From Acidisoma silvae (GTDB lineage Bacteria; Pseudomonadota; Alphaproteobacteria; Acetobacterales; Acetobacteraceae): a DNA stretch of 64,000 nucleotides. Below the pieces are notes generated by a model. It ran no database searches. It saw only the letters and a list, made by a program, of their open reading frames with translations, and was not told the origin of the DNA. Within the stretch, counting starts at the first letter, position 1, and each line of letters begins with the position of its first letter. The translations under genes were made by a program, and so were the position numbers. This document shows positions 26,350-35,116 of this stretch, one piece after another. Location of the stretch: contig NZ_JAESVB010000010.1 in assembly GCF_020618775.1 (NCBI RefSeq), forward strand, positions 62,001-126,000, written 5' to 3'.

Positions 26350-28574
26350 TGGAACCGGTATTGCGCGTGTTGATGGCCGGTCCCGGTGTCACCTTGCAGG
26401 ATGGTGGGCGGCAGGGCTATCTGCGCTTCGGCGTCACCCCGGCGGGCCCGATGGACCCGCTGGCCTTCGCAACTGCCAATCGCGCGCTCGGCAATGCGCC
26501 GGGCAGTACGGCGATCGAGGTTGGGCTGGGCGGTGTGGAATTCACGGTCGAAAATGCAGCCCTCACGGTTGCCATCGCGGGCGGCCATTTCACGATTACG
26601 TTGGATGGCCGTCGTCTTCCGCCCGCCTTGCTGCTGCGCTTGGATGTCGGGTCCAAGGTCAAGATCACGGCCGGCCCTGCGGGTGCCTGGTGTTACGTGG
26701 CGCTTGCCGGCCGATTGCAGGTCGCGCCCATGCTGGGCTCGACCGCGACCCATACGCGGTCAGGTTTCGGCGGCCTGGATGGCCGTGCGCTGAGGGCAGG
26801 CGACGGTCTTGGCATCGCCGAGCCGCGTAGGCTGGACGCGGCATCCGGCATTCTGGAAGCGCCCTGGCTGGATCGGCCCAGTGAGGTCATTCGCGTCCTG
26901 CTGGGTCCGCAGGATGATTATTTCGCGCCGGACCAGATCGAAGCCTTCCTCGCAGGGCCTTGGACGCTGTCGACCAAGGGCGACCGCATGGCCTATTTCC
27001 TGGAAGGGCCGAGACTGACACATGCGGAAGGCTTCAACATCGTCTCGGACGGTGTTGCCATGGGCGCCATCCAGGTGCCGGGCGAGGGACAGCCGATTGT
27101 GCTGATGGCCGATCGCCAGCCGACGGGCGGCTATCCCAAAATCGCGACCGTTATCGGGGTCGATCTCGGACGGCTGGCTCAGGCGCGGGCCGGGACAAGC
27201 TTCCGCTTTGCGTCTGTAACGATTGCTGATGCGGTGGCCGCACGGCGCGCGGAGATGGAGCGGCTGGAAAGCACCATCCCTATCGCGCCGCTGCGGCGCA
27301 CAGAATTTTCTTCCCAGTTCTTGCTGGGGCTGAACCTGACCGATGGCGGTCCGGACGTTCCGGATTCGGCTGTGACGGTGGAAAAGCGGCATGCGGCGGG
27401 CAAGCTGACGGCCCAGGAGCGGCTGGACGTGCTCTTCGACGATGCGCAATGGGAGCCGCTTCAGGATGCGGCTCCTTCAGCTTTGATTTTGGCCAAGGGT
27501 CATGTGGATGGCAGACAGATTTATGCCGTGTCGCGTGATACCGCGGTTCGCCAGGGCGCGTTTTTTGCAAATGAGATGCGGGCCTTGGCTGGTCTGATTG
27601 AGCGGGCAGCGGCGGAGAGCGTGCCGCTGGTTCTGTTCTTTGACGGCCGGGCAATCGCGCCGGGCGAGGATGCAGAAACCCTGGCCGCCATGGTCGCGTT
27701 GCAAGCGGCTTTCCGCCCAAGTGCCGCTCCGCGTCTCGCAGTGGTTCTGGGGGCCAGCACGGGGTTGGATGCGCTTGTGGCGAGCATGGCGGATTTCATG
27801 ATCGTCGCCACCGATCAGGGGTTTGTCGCCAGTGGCGGCCCTGATCTGGTGCAGGCCGTTACCAATGAGATTCTGTCTGGCGCCGAAATCGGCGGGGCGC
27901 TGATCCATGCCGCTGCGGGCGGCATGGTGGACCTTGTGCCGCATGACATTGCGGCGCTGGCGCGGGTGCGGGATCTGCTCGATATGCTGCCGGATGACGG
28001 GACGATGCCCGCTGGCGACGCAGGCCGTGACGCGCCGCGCCTGGATCGGCTGGTGCCGCTTGGGCTGACGGAGACCTACGACGTTCGGGACATTCTTGCG
28101 GCTGTGGCAGATGACGGCAGATTTATGGAAATCGCCGCCGAAGGTGCGGCCAATCTTGTCACGGGTTTCATGCGCATTGGCGGCGAAACACTGGGCGTGC
28201 TGGCCAATCAGCCGGCGGTTCTCGGCGGTGTATTGGATGTGCCCGCATTCGCCAAGGCCACGCGCTTTGTGGAGCGTTGCGCCGCACTCTCCATCCCGCT
28301 GCTGACGATTGTGGATTGCCCGGGCTTGATGCCTGGCCCTGCGCAGGAGAAGGCTGGCTTGCTCTACCATGCAGCGGCTCTGTCCCGCGCTTTGGCGCTA
28401 TTCGCGCCACCGCGCGTCACGCTGCTGACACGCAATCTGCCCGCTTCCGTCGCGGCGCTGATGGGCATCGGCCAGGGCAAGACCTATCGCTGGGCTTCGG
28501 CCAGGCCACAAATCGGCGAGACGATTCCCCCGCCCGACACCAGACGCTGGCTTCTGGCAGGGCTGGGCCGATGA
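26349..28574 (+). CDS. PxpC (KipA/AHS2) fused to an acyl-CoA carboxyltransferase-like domain
   Basis: A 741-residue fusion. Residues 1 to about 320 are a PxpC/AHS2 domain (MAGPGVTLQDGGRQGYLRFG, VTPAGPMDPLAFATANRALG, QPTGGYPKIATVIGVDLGRL). From residue 344, KRHAAGKLTAQERLDVLFD opens a propionyl-CoA-carboxylase-beta-like domain to the end. The TGPD equivalent (SGGPDLVQAVTNE) and the second-half motifs (LVTGFMRIGGETLGVLANQP, VDCPGLMPGPAQEKAG) are kept. The two glycine-rich oxyanion-hole segments are not: DSGGARIQEG is FFDGRAIAPGED, CAGGA is GASTG, and the later YGGAY is ASVAA. The domain is also about 80-100 residues short. It may therefore be a structural or altered carboxyltransferase. Start overlaps pxpB (TGATG); stop overlaps the next gene (ATGA). 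Confidence 0.88.
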   Translation: MEPVLRVLMAGPGVTLQDGGRQGYLRFGVTPAGPMDPLAFATANRALGNAPGSTAIEVGLGGVEFTVENAALTVAIAGGHFTITLDGRRLPPALLLRLDVGSKVKITAGPAGAWCYVALAGRLQVAPMLGSTATHTRSGFGGLDGRALRAGDGLGIAEPRRLDAASGILEAPWLDRPSEVIRVLLGPQDDYFAPDQIEAFLAGPWTLSTKGDRMAYFLEGPRLTHAEGFNIVSDGVAMGAIQVPGEGQPIVLMADRQPTGGYPKIATVIGVDLGRLAQARAGTSFRFASVTIADAVAARRAEMERLESTIPIAPLRRTEFSSQFLLGLNLTDGGPDVPDSAVTVEKRHAAGKLTAQERLDVLFDDAQWEPLQDAAPSALILAKGHVDGRQIYAVSRDTAVRQGAFFANEMRALAGLIERAAAESVPLVLFFDGRAIAPGEDAETLAAMVALQAAFRPSAAPRLAVVLGASTGLDALVASMADFMIVATDQGFVASGGPDLVQAVTNEILSGAEIGGALIHAAAGGMVDLVPHDIAALARVRDLLDMLPDDGTMPAGDAGRDAPRLDRLVPLGLTETYDVRDILAAVADDGRFMEIAAEGAANLVTGFMRIGGETLGVLANQPAVLGGVLDVPAFAKATRFVERCAALSIPLLTIVDCPGLMPGPAQEKAGLLYHAAALSRALALFAPPRVTLLTRNLPASVAALMGIGQGKTYRWASARPQIGETIPPPDTRRWLLAGLGR

Positions 28575-30568
28575 GCAGGATGTTCAGCAAAATTCTGATC
28601 GCTAATCGCGGCGAGATCGCCTGCCGGGTGATTAAAACCGCGCGGCGCATGGGTATCGCCACCGTCGCGGTCTATTCCGAAGCGGATCGGGACGCGCTGC
28701 ATGTCCGCATGGCGGATGAGGCGGTTGCCATCGGCCCGGCACCGGCAAGCCAATCCTATCTCTCGGTCGAGACCATCATTGCCGCCTGCCGACAGACCGG
28801 CGCCGAGGCGGTGCATCCCGGCTATGGCTTTCTGTCCGAGCGTGCGGCGTTCGTGGAAGCGCTTCAGGCGGCCGGCATTACCTTCATTGGCCCCAATGCG
28901 GCGGCGATCGGCGCCATGGGCGATAAGATCGAGTCCAAGAAAGCGGCGGCAGCCGCCGGTGTCAGGACGGTGCCGGGTTTTCTCGGCGTGATCGAAAGCC
29001 CAGCTCATGCCGCCGAGATTGCGGACGGCATCGGCTATCCCGTCATGATCAAGGCGTCCGCTGGTGGCGGCGGCAAAGGCATGCGTATTGCGCGGTCAGC
29101 CGCCGAAGTGGAAGAGGGTTTTGCGCGCGCAAAGTCGGAAGCGGCCGCGTCCTTTGGGGATGATCGGGTCTTCATCGAGAAGTTCATCGAAAATCCAAGG
29201 CATATCGAAATTCAGGTTCTGGGCGATAAGCACGGCACTGTCATCCATCTGGGGGAGCGCGAATGCTCTATCCAGCGTCGCCATCAGAAAGTTCTGGAAG
29301 AGGCGCCGTCACCTTTGCTGGATGACGCGACGCGGGCGGAGATGGGTGCGCAGGCCATCGCCCTGGCGCAGGCTGTCGCCTATGATTCCGCCGGCACGGT
29401 GGAATTTGTGGCCGGGCAGGACCGCAGCTTCTATTTCCTGGAAATGAATACGCGCCTACAGGTCGAGCATCCGGTGACCGAACTCGTCACCGGCATCGAT
29501 ATCGTGGAGGAAATGATCCGCATCGCGGCCGGCGAGCGCCTGCGCATCGCGCAATCGGATATGACGCTGAATGGCTGGGCTGTCGAAGCGCGCATCTATG
29601 CCGAGGATCCGGCGCGCGGCTTTCAACCCTCCACCGGTCGTGTGCTGCCGTTCCTGCCGCCGGAAGAAGGCGCCGTCGATGGTGTAACGGTTCGGGTCGA
29701 TACCGGCCTCGTCGAAGGCGATACGGTCTCGGTCTATTACGATCCGATGATCGCGAAACTAATCACCCACGCGCCGACGCGGGCTGAAGCCATTGCGGCT
29801 CAGGCCGACGCGCTGGATCGCTTCGCCATCGGCGGCATTCGGCACAATCTGGCATTCCTGTCCCAGTTGATGGGCCTTGACCGGTGGCGGACAGGGCAGC
29901 TTTCGACAGGGCTGATCGCCGAGGAATTCGGTGAGACGATCCCGGAACCCGCGCCTGCGGGCGCGCTGGCGCGGACAATGGTCGCGATCTTGGCCGCCAA
30001 TTGCCATCGGTTGGACGTGGCGCGGCGGGGCCGGCCGGGTCGGCTGCCGGTCGCTGGGCCGCAGGCGCGTGTCGTTGTCACAGGGGCATCGGCATGGCGC
30101 GTGACGACGACGGGAACCGACCTTGTCACGGTCACCTTCGAGGACGGTGGGGCGCTTTCGGTTGAAAGTGACTGGTGGGCGCCCGCACCCATCTGGTCCG
30201 GCCGCGTTGGCGGCCAGGCAATCAGCTTGCAGATCACGCCCAGCGGTGCCGGGTGGACACTGCGCCATGCCGGTGCCGTCGCGACATTGGCGGTTTGGGC
30301 GCCGCGCGCCTGGGATCTTTTCCCCATTATGCCGCAGGCGGTTGAGGATGATGCGGATACTGTCCTGCGCGCGCCTATGCCCGGTCTGCTCACCAAGCTT
30401 TTGGTGCAGAAGGGCGATGAGGTCGCTGAAAGCCAGCCCTTGGCCGTGATCGAGGCGATGAAGATGGAGACAGTCCTGACCTGCCGAAAGGCCGGTCTGG
30501 TGACCGAAGTCTATCCGAAGGTCGGTGAGACGCTGGCGGTTGATGCCCCTATCTTGAAAGTGGTTTGA
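28571..30568 (+). CDS. Biotin carboxylase with C-terminal biotinyl domain
   Basis: A 665-residue acetyl/propionyl/methylcrotonyl-CoA-carboxylase-alpha type protein. The biotin carboxylase domain (residues 1 to about 450) shows FSKILIANRGEIACRVI, the ATP-grasp GGGGKGMR loop, HIEIQVLGDKHG, LGERECSIQRRHQK and FLEMNTRLQVEHPVTE. The biotinyl domain at the C-terminus has EAMKME with biotin-accepting Lys631. It uses ATP and bicarbonate to charge biotin. The carboxyl acceptor must be set by the carboxyltransferase partner, here PxpB plus the PxpC-fusion. The ATG at 28571 overlaps the previous stop (ATGA), implying co-translation and a complex. Confidence 0.92.
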   Translation: MSRMFSKILIANRGEIACRVIKTARRMGIATVAVYSEADRDALHVRMADEAVAIGPAPASQSYLSVETIIAACRQTGAEAVHPGYGFLSERAAFVEALQAAGITFIGPNAAAIGAMGDKIESKKAAAAAGVRTVPGFLGVIESPAHAAEIADGIGYPVMIKASAGGGGKGMRIARSAAEVEEGFARAKSEAAASFGDDRVFIEKFIENPRHIEIQVLGDKHGTVIHLGERECSIQRRHQKVLEEAPSPLLDDATRAEMGAQAIALAQAVAYDSAGTVEFVAGQDRSFYFLEMNTRLQVEHPVTELVTGIDIVEEMIRIAAGERLRIAQSDMTLNGWAVEARIYAEDPARGFQPSTGRVLPFLPPEEGAVDGVTVRVDTGLVEGDTVSVYYDPMIAKLITHAPTRAEAIAAQADALDRFAIGGIRHNLAFLSQLMGLDRWRTGQLSTGLIAEEFGETIPEPAPAGALARTMVAILAANCHRLDVARRGRPGRLPVAGPQARVVVTGASAWRVTTTGTDLVTVTFEDGGALSVESDWWAPAPIWSGRVGGQAISLQITPSGAGWTLRHAGAVATLAVWAPRAWDLFPIMPQAVEDDADTVLRAPMPGLLTKLLVQKGDEVAESQPLAVIEAMKMETVLTCRKAGLVTEVYPKVGETLAVDAPILKVV

Positions 30569-30619
30569 GACGGCGCGCTGCCCGCGCCATAGAATCGCTC
30601 TGCACAGGGAGCGGTGGCG

Positions 30620-31183
30620 ATGGCAGCGAAACTTAAAGAGAAAATCGATCTGCCGGTGTCACAGGTCCGGCGCTATCTGGAGCCTGGGCCGATCGTTTTG
30701 GTCTCCTCCGCTCATGCGGGCAGCCGTAATATCATGACCATGGGCTGGCACACGGTCATGGAGTTTACACCTTCGCTCATCGGTTGCATCATCGCCGGTG
30801 GCAACCATAGTTTTGATCTGATACGGGCCAGCCGAGAATGCGTGATCAATCTGCCGACCACTGCATTGACGGATGAGGTTGTCGGTATCGGCAATACGAG
30901 CGGTGCCGAGATCGACAAGTTTGCGCATTTTGGGCTGACACCTCTGCCGGCGCAGCGGGTCAAGGCCCCGCTGATCGGGGAGTGTCACGCGCATTTTGAG
31001 TGCCGGCTGGCCGATGGCGCCCTGGTCGATCAATACAACTTCTTCATTTTCGAAGTCGTTGCGGCGCAAATTGCAAAGTCGCCAAAGCAACCCGAAACAC
31101 TGCATTATACTGGCGATGGTGTTTTTATGGTGTCCGGCAAGACCATCAGCCGGCGGTCACTGTTACAGCCGGGCATGCTTTAG
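30620..31183 (+). CDS. Flavin reductase family protein
   Basis: A 187-residue FMN-binding split-barrel protein of the flavin_reduct family (PF01613), with LVSSAHAGSRNIMTMGWHTV near the start and a conserved INLPTTALTDEVVGIGNTSG segment. AGGGAG lies eight bases before ATG 30620, which is favoured over GTG 30614. It follows the biotin carboxylase by 51 bases and is probably the last gene of the operon. It may supply reduced flavin to an unlinked monooxygenase or be a flavoenzyme in its own right; the link to carboxylation is unclear. Confidence 0.85.
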   Translation: MAAKLKEKIDLPVSQVRRYLEPGPIVLVSSAHAGSRNIMTMGWHTVMEFTPSLIGCIIAGGNHSFDLIRASRECVINLPTTALTDEVVGIGNTSGAEIDKFAHFGLTPLPAQRVKAPLIGECHAHFECRLADGALVDQYNFFIFEVVAAQIAKSPKQPETLHYTGDGVFMVSGKTISRRSLLQPGML

Positions 31184-31192
31184 GAAAAATGA

Positions 31193-31256
31193 GGTCTCGA
31201 ACGGCCAGTGCGCCGGATCGCTGCTTTGCCGCCGATGCCGGGCCGTTCTTAAGACC
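31193..31256 (+). terminator. Large inverted repeat after the carboxylase operon
   Basis: GGTCT-cga-ACGGCC (31193-31206) pairs with GGCCGT-tctta-AGACC (31241-31256); a further GC-rich hairpin can form inside. No clear T-run follows, so it may stop transcription with Rho or protect the 3' end. Confidence 0.45.
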
Positions 31257-31369
31257 TAAGCAAATTTCACTAGAAAAGACATGACGATTTCCTGATTTTC
31301 TTTGTCATTGGATAAGTTGCTTGCGGCCCCAGTTGAGACGAGACGTCACTGTGACGCGAGGAGACCAAG

Positions 31370-31873
31370 GTGAAACACATCCTACTGGCGGCGATGGCCT
31401 CTGCCGCAATCGGTGTCACCACGATGGCGGCTTTTGCGGCAGATACAGTCTCTGCTGCTGACCGGACCTTTATCGCGGCCGTCAGCCAGGGGGGCATGTT
31501 TGAAGTGGCCGCTGGTCAGGCGGGAGCCAAGCTGGGAATGACGCAGGATATTCGGGACCAGGGTGCCACCGAAGCGCATGATCATGCGCTGGTCGGGGCC
31601 AAACTGAAGGACATCGCGGCGGCCGCCGGCGTTTCCTTCCCCGATACCCTGAACACCCAGTTTCAGCAGGAGCTGGATGCCCTCACATCCTTGTCCGGGC
31701 GAGCCTTCGACACGCGGTATTTGAGTGACATGAAGGCGATCCATGCCAAGGATGGCGCGGCCTTCGCGCAGGAAGCGAAAACCGGCACAGACCCCAAATT
31801 GCGGGCCTTCGCGGCCGAGACGCACCGGATCGTTTTGCGTCATATCGGAGAACTGGACGCTGTCGGACCTTGA
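31370..31873 (+). CDS. DUF4142 family exported protein
   Basis: A 167-residue precursor with a signal peptide (MKHILLAAMASAAIGVTTMA, cut near AFA-AD) and a helical ferritin-like DUF4142 domain (SAADRTFIAAVSQGGMFEVA, TEAHDHALVGAKL, and terminal AETHRIVLRHIGEL). The start is GTG 31370 with GAGGAG seven bases upstream. DUF4142 proteins are periplasmic or outer-membrane associated and often stress-related, but no activity is proven. It stands alone between the carboxylase operon and the RsbQ gene. Confidence 0.85.
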   Translation: MKHILLAAMASAAIGVTTMAAFAADTVSAADRTFIAAVSQGGMFEVAAGQAGAKLGMTQDIRDQGATEAHDHALVGAKLKDIAAAAGVSFPDTLNTQFQQELDALTSLSGRAFDTRYLSDMKAIHAKDGAAFAQEAKTGTDPKLRAFAAETHRIVLRHIGELDAVGP

Positions 31874-32008
31874 TCGCGCCCAGGCCGGGCATAAGATCAG
31901 CCGGCGACAAAGGTTGAGACAAAGCGCGCGGTGAAGAAGCAAATGCTTCCCAAACCCTGGATGAAGGGCATAATTTGCAGATAGATAGGCCAACCAGGAG
32001 TTCGGGAT

Positions 32009-32788
32009 TTGACGCTAGCCTCGCCAATGCCAGTCGTCATTTTGTCCCACGGTTTTGGGACGGACCAAACGGCCTGGTCGGCCATTCGCCCTTGGCTGGA
32101 AAGCCGCTTTCGCGTGATCTCATACGATCTCGCGGGGGCTGGGCCGGATGGCGCCAAGACGTTTGATTTCCGCCGCCATGGCACGCTTTTCGGTTTCGCC
32201 GACGATCTTCTCAACCTGCTCGCCAGTCAACAAATCGAGCGTTGCATCTATATCGGCCATTCGGTCAGCGGCATGATCGGCGCGGCGGCGGCCGTGGCCG
32301 AACCGGATGCTTTTGCCAAGCTCATCATGATCGGCGCTTCGCCGCGCTACCTGAATGACACCGACTATCATGGTGGGTTCGAGCAATCTGATCTTGATTC
32401 CGTCTTTGACGGTATGGCGACCAATTTCCAGGCCTGGGGCGCAGGGTTTGCCCCGGCTGTCGTCGGGGTGCCGGATAACAAGGCTATCGACGAATTCTCT
32501 CGCACCCTGTTCCAGATCCGGCCGGATATCGCGCTCGCCACCGCGCGCACCATTTTTCAGTCGGATATGCGGGCGGTGGCTAAGCGTTTGGAGCGGCAGA
32601 CCCATATCCTGCAGACGGCGCGCGACCTGGCTGTGCCGCAGGAAGTTGCCACTTGGCTGCACAAAGCGATCGACGGTTCCACCATCGATATTCTCAACGC
32701 TGAAGGGCATCTGCCGCATATGACAGCGCCGGATGAAGTCATCAGCGTGCTGGAACGCCGCCTCGCGCCCATCATGGGCAATGCCTGA
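32009..32788 (+). CDS. RsbQ/KAI2-like alpha/beta hydrolase
   Basis: A 259-residue hydrolase of the RsbQ/D14/KAI2 group. The catalytic triad is visible: nucleophile Ser85 in GHSVSG, Asp206 in TARDLAVP, and His234 in EGHLPHM, each in the family context. RsbQ in Bacillus is needed for energy-stress signalling through its PAS-containing partner RsbP. TTG 32009 has AGGAG eight bases upstream; ATG 32027 would lack a site and is less likely. Three bases separate its stop from the PAS-GGDEF gene, so the two probably act as a signalling pair, with the hydrolase making or trapping a small ligand sensed by the partner. Confidence 0.87.
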   Translation: MTLASPMPVVILSHGFGTDQTAWSAIRPWLESRFRVISYDLAGAGPDGAKTFDFRRHGTLFGFADDLLNLLASQQIERCIYIGHSVSGMIGAAAAVAEPDAFAKLIMIGASPRYLNDTDYHGGFEQSDLDSVFDGMATNFQAWGAGFAPAVVGVPDNKAIDEFSRTLFQIRPDIALATARTIFQSDMRAVAKRLERQTHILQTARDLAVPQEVATWLHKAIDGSTIDILNAEGHLPHMTAPDEVISVLERRLAPIMGNA

Positions 32789-32791
32789 CCC

Positions 32792-34147
32792 ATGGCGATG
32801 CAGAATGCCGAGCGAGAGGTCACGGGCCTTGGCGCGTTGACCAGTTTTGCGCGTATGGCGGCGGGCGCTGATTTCGCTCTCGCCTTCCAGGCCGGTGCCG
32901 ATGGGCTGGCCGTGCCTTTGGCCTCCGATCCTGGGCCGCTACCGCAGCCTTTCGCCCTTGGGCGCGCCCGGCTTGAGACGATCGACTGGTCCGACGGTCC
33001 GCGGGATGTGTCTGGCCTCGCCGTGCCGAGCGCCATTCTCTTGGCTTTCGACCGGCCAGCGCAGCAGGTGTTGTTCGTTGCATGTCCCTTTGCCGAGGAA
33101 CAGCGAAGCGGCGTGCTGCTCGTCTGGCTCGCGAATGGGGCCCGCGTTTGTGAATGTCCTTTCCGTGAGACGATCGGCAGCAGCGTCCATCTGCTCCAGG
33201 CGGCTTTCGGGCAGATGATGGCCAGTCAGCATGATATTCTGGATCGCAAATTGGCCAGCGACCGATTTCATGATCTGTTCGAAACAGTTCCGACCGGCAT
33301 CGTCGTGCTGGACGGCGATACGACGACGGCCCTGGTGAACCAGCGGGCGGCGGCCTTGCTCGACGTGCCAGCCGGGGAGACCGATGCCAGCCAGGTCGGC
33401 GCTCAGATGCGCGGTCTGCGCGATCGCTGCCATAACCACGACTCGCTGGCGGCCGTCTATGCACCGCTGCAACAGGATCTGGGCTATTCCTCGACCACCG
33501 TTTGGGCTGGACCCGACCAGCATATCGAAGTTGACACCCATCCCATTCTTGGCCATGGCCGCAATGGCCGTATCTGGCTGTTCCATGACGTCACGGCACG
33601 GGAAAGGCTGGAAGAGGAGCTGCGACACAAGGCGGATACCGATGTATTGACGGGCCTCGCCAACCGCCGGCGCTTCTTCGATGTCGCGAATGCTGCCGTG
33701 CAGCGGGCCTATGCCGGCAAGGGTGCGGACGGCCGGTTGGCATTGCTGCTGCTCGACATTGATCACTTCAAGTCGATCAACGACCAGCATGGCCATGCGG
33801 CCGGCGATGCCGTGCTGCGCGATCTGGCGCCGCGATGCCAGGCCATATTGCGCATGCGGTCGCGCGACATGATTGCGCGTATCGGCGGTGAGGAATTCGC
33901 CGTGCTGCTACCCGGCGCAAGCGCCGAGGAAGCCAAAACCGTCGCCGAACGATTGCGGGCGGCTATTTCGGCTGAGCCCACAACCTCTGGCGAGACGCCT
34001 ATTTCCATTACCATCAGCCTGGGCGGTGCCGCTTTCCAGGCTGAGGACCAGGCGTCCCCACGTAGTCTGGAAGCTCTTTTGAAGCTTGCCGATGACAGGC
34101 TGTACCGTGCCAAGCGTGATGGCCGCGATCGCGCCGTTCTGGATTAG
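32792..34147 (+). CDS. PAS-GGDEF diguanylate cyclase
   Basis: A 451-residue protein. The N-terminal 160 residues form a GAF-like but unassigned region. A PAS domain follows (DLFETVPTGIVVLDGDTTTA to IWLFHDVTARERLEEEL), then a GGDEF domain with DVLTGLANRRRFF, LLDIDHFKSINDQHGHAAGD and the active-site GGEEF. An inhibitory RxxD site (RSRD, five residues before GGEEF) is present, so c-di-GMP feedback is expected. It is in an operon with the RsbQ-like hydrolase. No membrane segment is seen, so sensing is probably cytoplasmic. Confidence 0.92.
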   Translation: MAMQNAEREVTGLGALTSFARMAAGADFALAFQAGADGLAVPLASDPGPLPQPFALGRARLETIDWSDGPRDVSGLAVPSAILLAFDRPAQQVLFVACPFAEEQRSGVLLVWLANGARVCECPFRETIGSSVHLLQAAFGQMMASQHDILDRKLASDRFHDLFETVPTGIVVLDGDTTTALVNQRAAALLDVPAGETDASQVGAQMRGLRDRCHNHDSLAAVYAPLQQDLGYSSTTVWAGPDQHIEVDTHPILGHGRNGRIWLFHDVTARERLEEELRHKADTDVLTGLANRRRFFDVANAAVQRAYAGKGADGRLALLLLDIDHFKSINDQHGHAAGDAVLRDLAPRCQAILRMRSRDMIARIGGEEFAVLLPGASAEEAKTVAERLRAAISAEPTTSGETPISITISLGGAAFQAEDQASPRSLEALLKLADDRLYRAKRDGRDRAVLD

Positions 34148-34189
34148 AGTCTGTCGGTTTTGTCAGCAGCGCTATCTTCGCTGTCTAAG

Positions 34190-35116
34190 TCAATTTGATT
34201 GTTTGCTGAGCCAAGACCGCAGGCCCTCCAAACTACGAAAGTCGGCCGCGGCGTGGGCATTAAAAGTTGATCTGGCCGCGTTGACCATCGGAGCGAGCGC
34301 CGCTCCGGGGCCCAGATCCAAGACCGTATCTACCCCGTATTCAGCGAGAGCCTCTATCGTGCCGGCCCAGTCGATTGGCGTCGCAATCTGCGCGGCCAAT
34401 CCCTTGATTGCAGAGTCTACCCTGAAAACACGGGATCCATTGCCGCCGGCAAGCAGGATACGACCCTCCTGTGGCATTGCCGGCGCGCTTTCGCGCAAGC
34501 GCGCCATGAACGGTAGGACACCACTTTGCAGCAAAGACGTGTGTGCCGCGACATGAACGGCGAGCGGTTCGGCCTTCACGGCGCCGGCCGCCGCGGCAGC
34601 CTGACAAAAGCCCGGTACATTGTCCTCTGCCATCCCCAGCACGAAGAGATCGCCTGGGTTGATGATGGCGATCTCGGCCCCGTTCCGGGCCGCAAGCATT
34701 TCCACGGCGGAACGTGTCAAACCCCGCACATAGACCAATCGTCCGGGCGTCAGCCCAGCTTCATCCATGATGCAGGCGCGTCGACAGGTAAGGTTGAGGG
34801 CCTGCTCCACGCTCCAAATGCCAGCGATGCTCCAGGCTGCCATTTCCCCGACACTATAGCCCGTCACTATAAAATTTTCTGGCAGCATGTCGGCAATCGC
34901 CGCGTAAGTGGCCAATGCGGCCGTGACGGATAAAATCTGGTTTCGGCGATTGGAGGACAACGCCTCGGCCGCCATATTCCGCACAAGTTGGCGCGGGTCC
35001 TGACCCAACAAGTGGCTCGCGCTTGCGAAAACGGGTGCGGCAGCGGGCGCGTCGGTGGTCACATCGAACATATGCGGCGAGACAAGACCCTGACCGCCAC
35101 AGAGGAGAGCCAGCAT
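34190..35116 (-). CDS. mdcH: Malonate decarboxylase subunit epsilon (malonyl-transferase)
   Basis: An acyltransferase-fold protein of about 308 residues that loads malonyl onto the MdcC acyl carrier. LLCGGQG near the N-terminus and the nucleophile motif GYSVGEMAAW (MdcH has Tyr where FabD has His) are clear, with VHVAAHTSLL carrying the catalytic His. It is the last gene of the mdc operon; the mdcB stop overlaps its start (TGATG at 35116, or GTG 35119). It is convergent with the diguanylate cyclase across 42 bases. Confidence 0.9.
   Translation of the reverse strand: MLALLCGGQGLVSPHMFDVTTDAPAAAPVFASASHLLGQDPRQLVRNMAAEALSSNRRNQILSVTAALATYAAIADMLPENFIVTGYSVGEMAAWSIAGIWSVEQALNLTCRRACIMDEAGLTPGRLVYVRGLTRSAVEMLAARNGAEIAIINPGDLFVLGMAEDNVPGFCQAAAAAGAVKAEPLAVHVAAHTSLLQSGVLPFMARLRESAPAMPQEGRILLAGGNGSRVFRVDSAIKGLAAQIATPIDWAGTIEALAEYGVDTVLDLGPGAALAPMVNAARSTFNAHAAADFRSLEGLRSWLSKQSN

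Noticed and set aside
27477-28370. A 297-codon minus-strand frame
   Set aside because: Antisense to the PxpC fusion gene; no recognisable protein motif.
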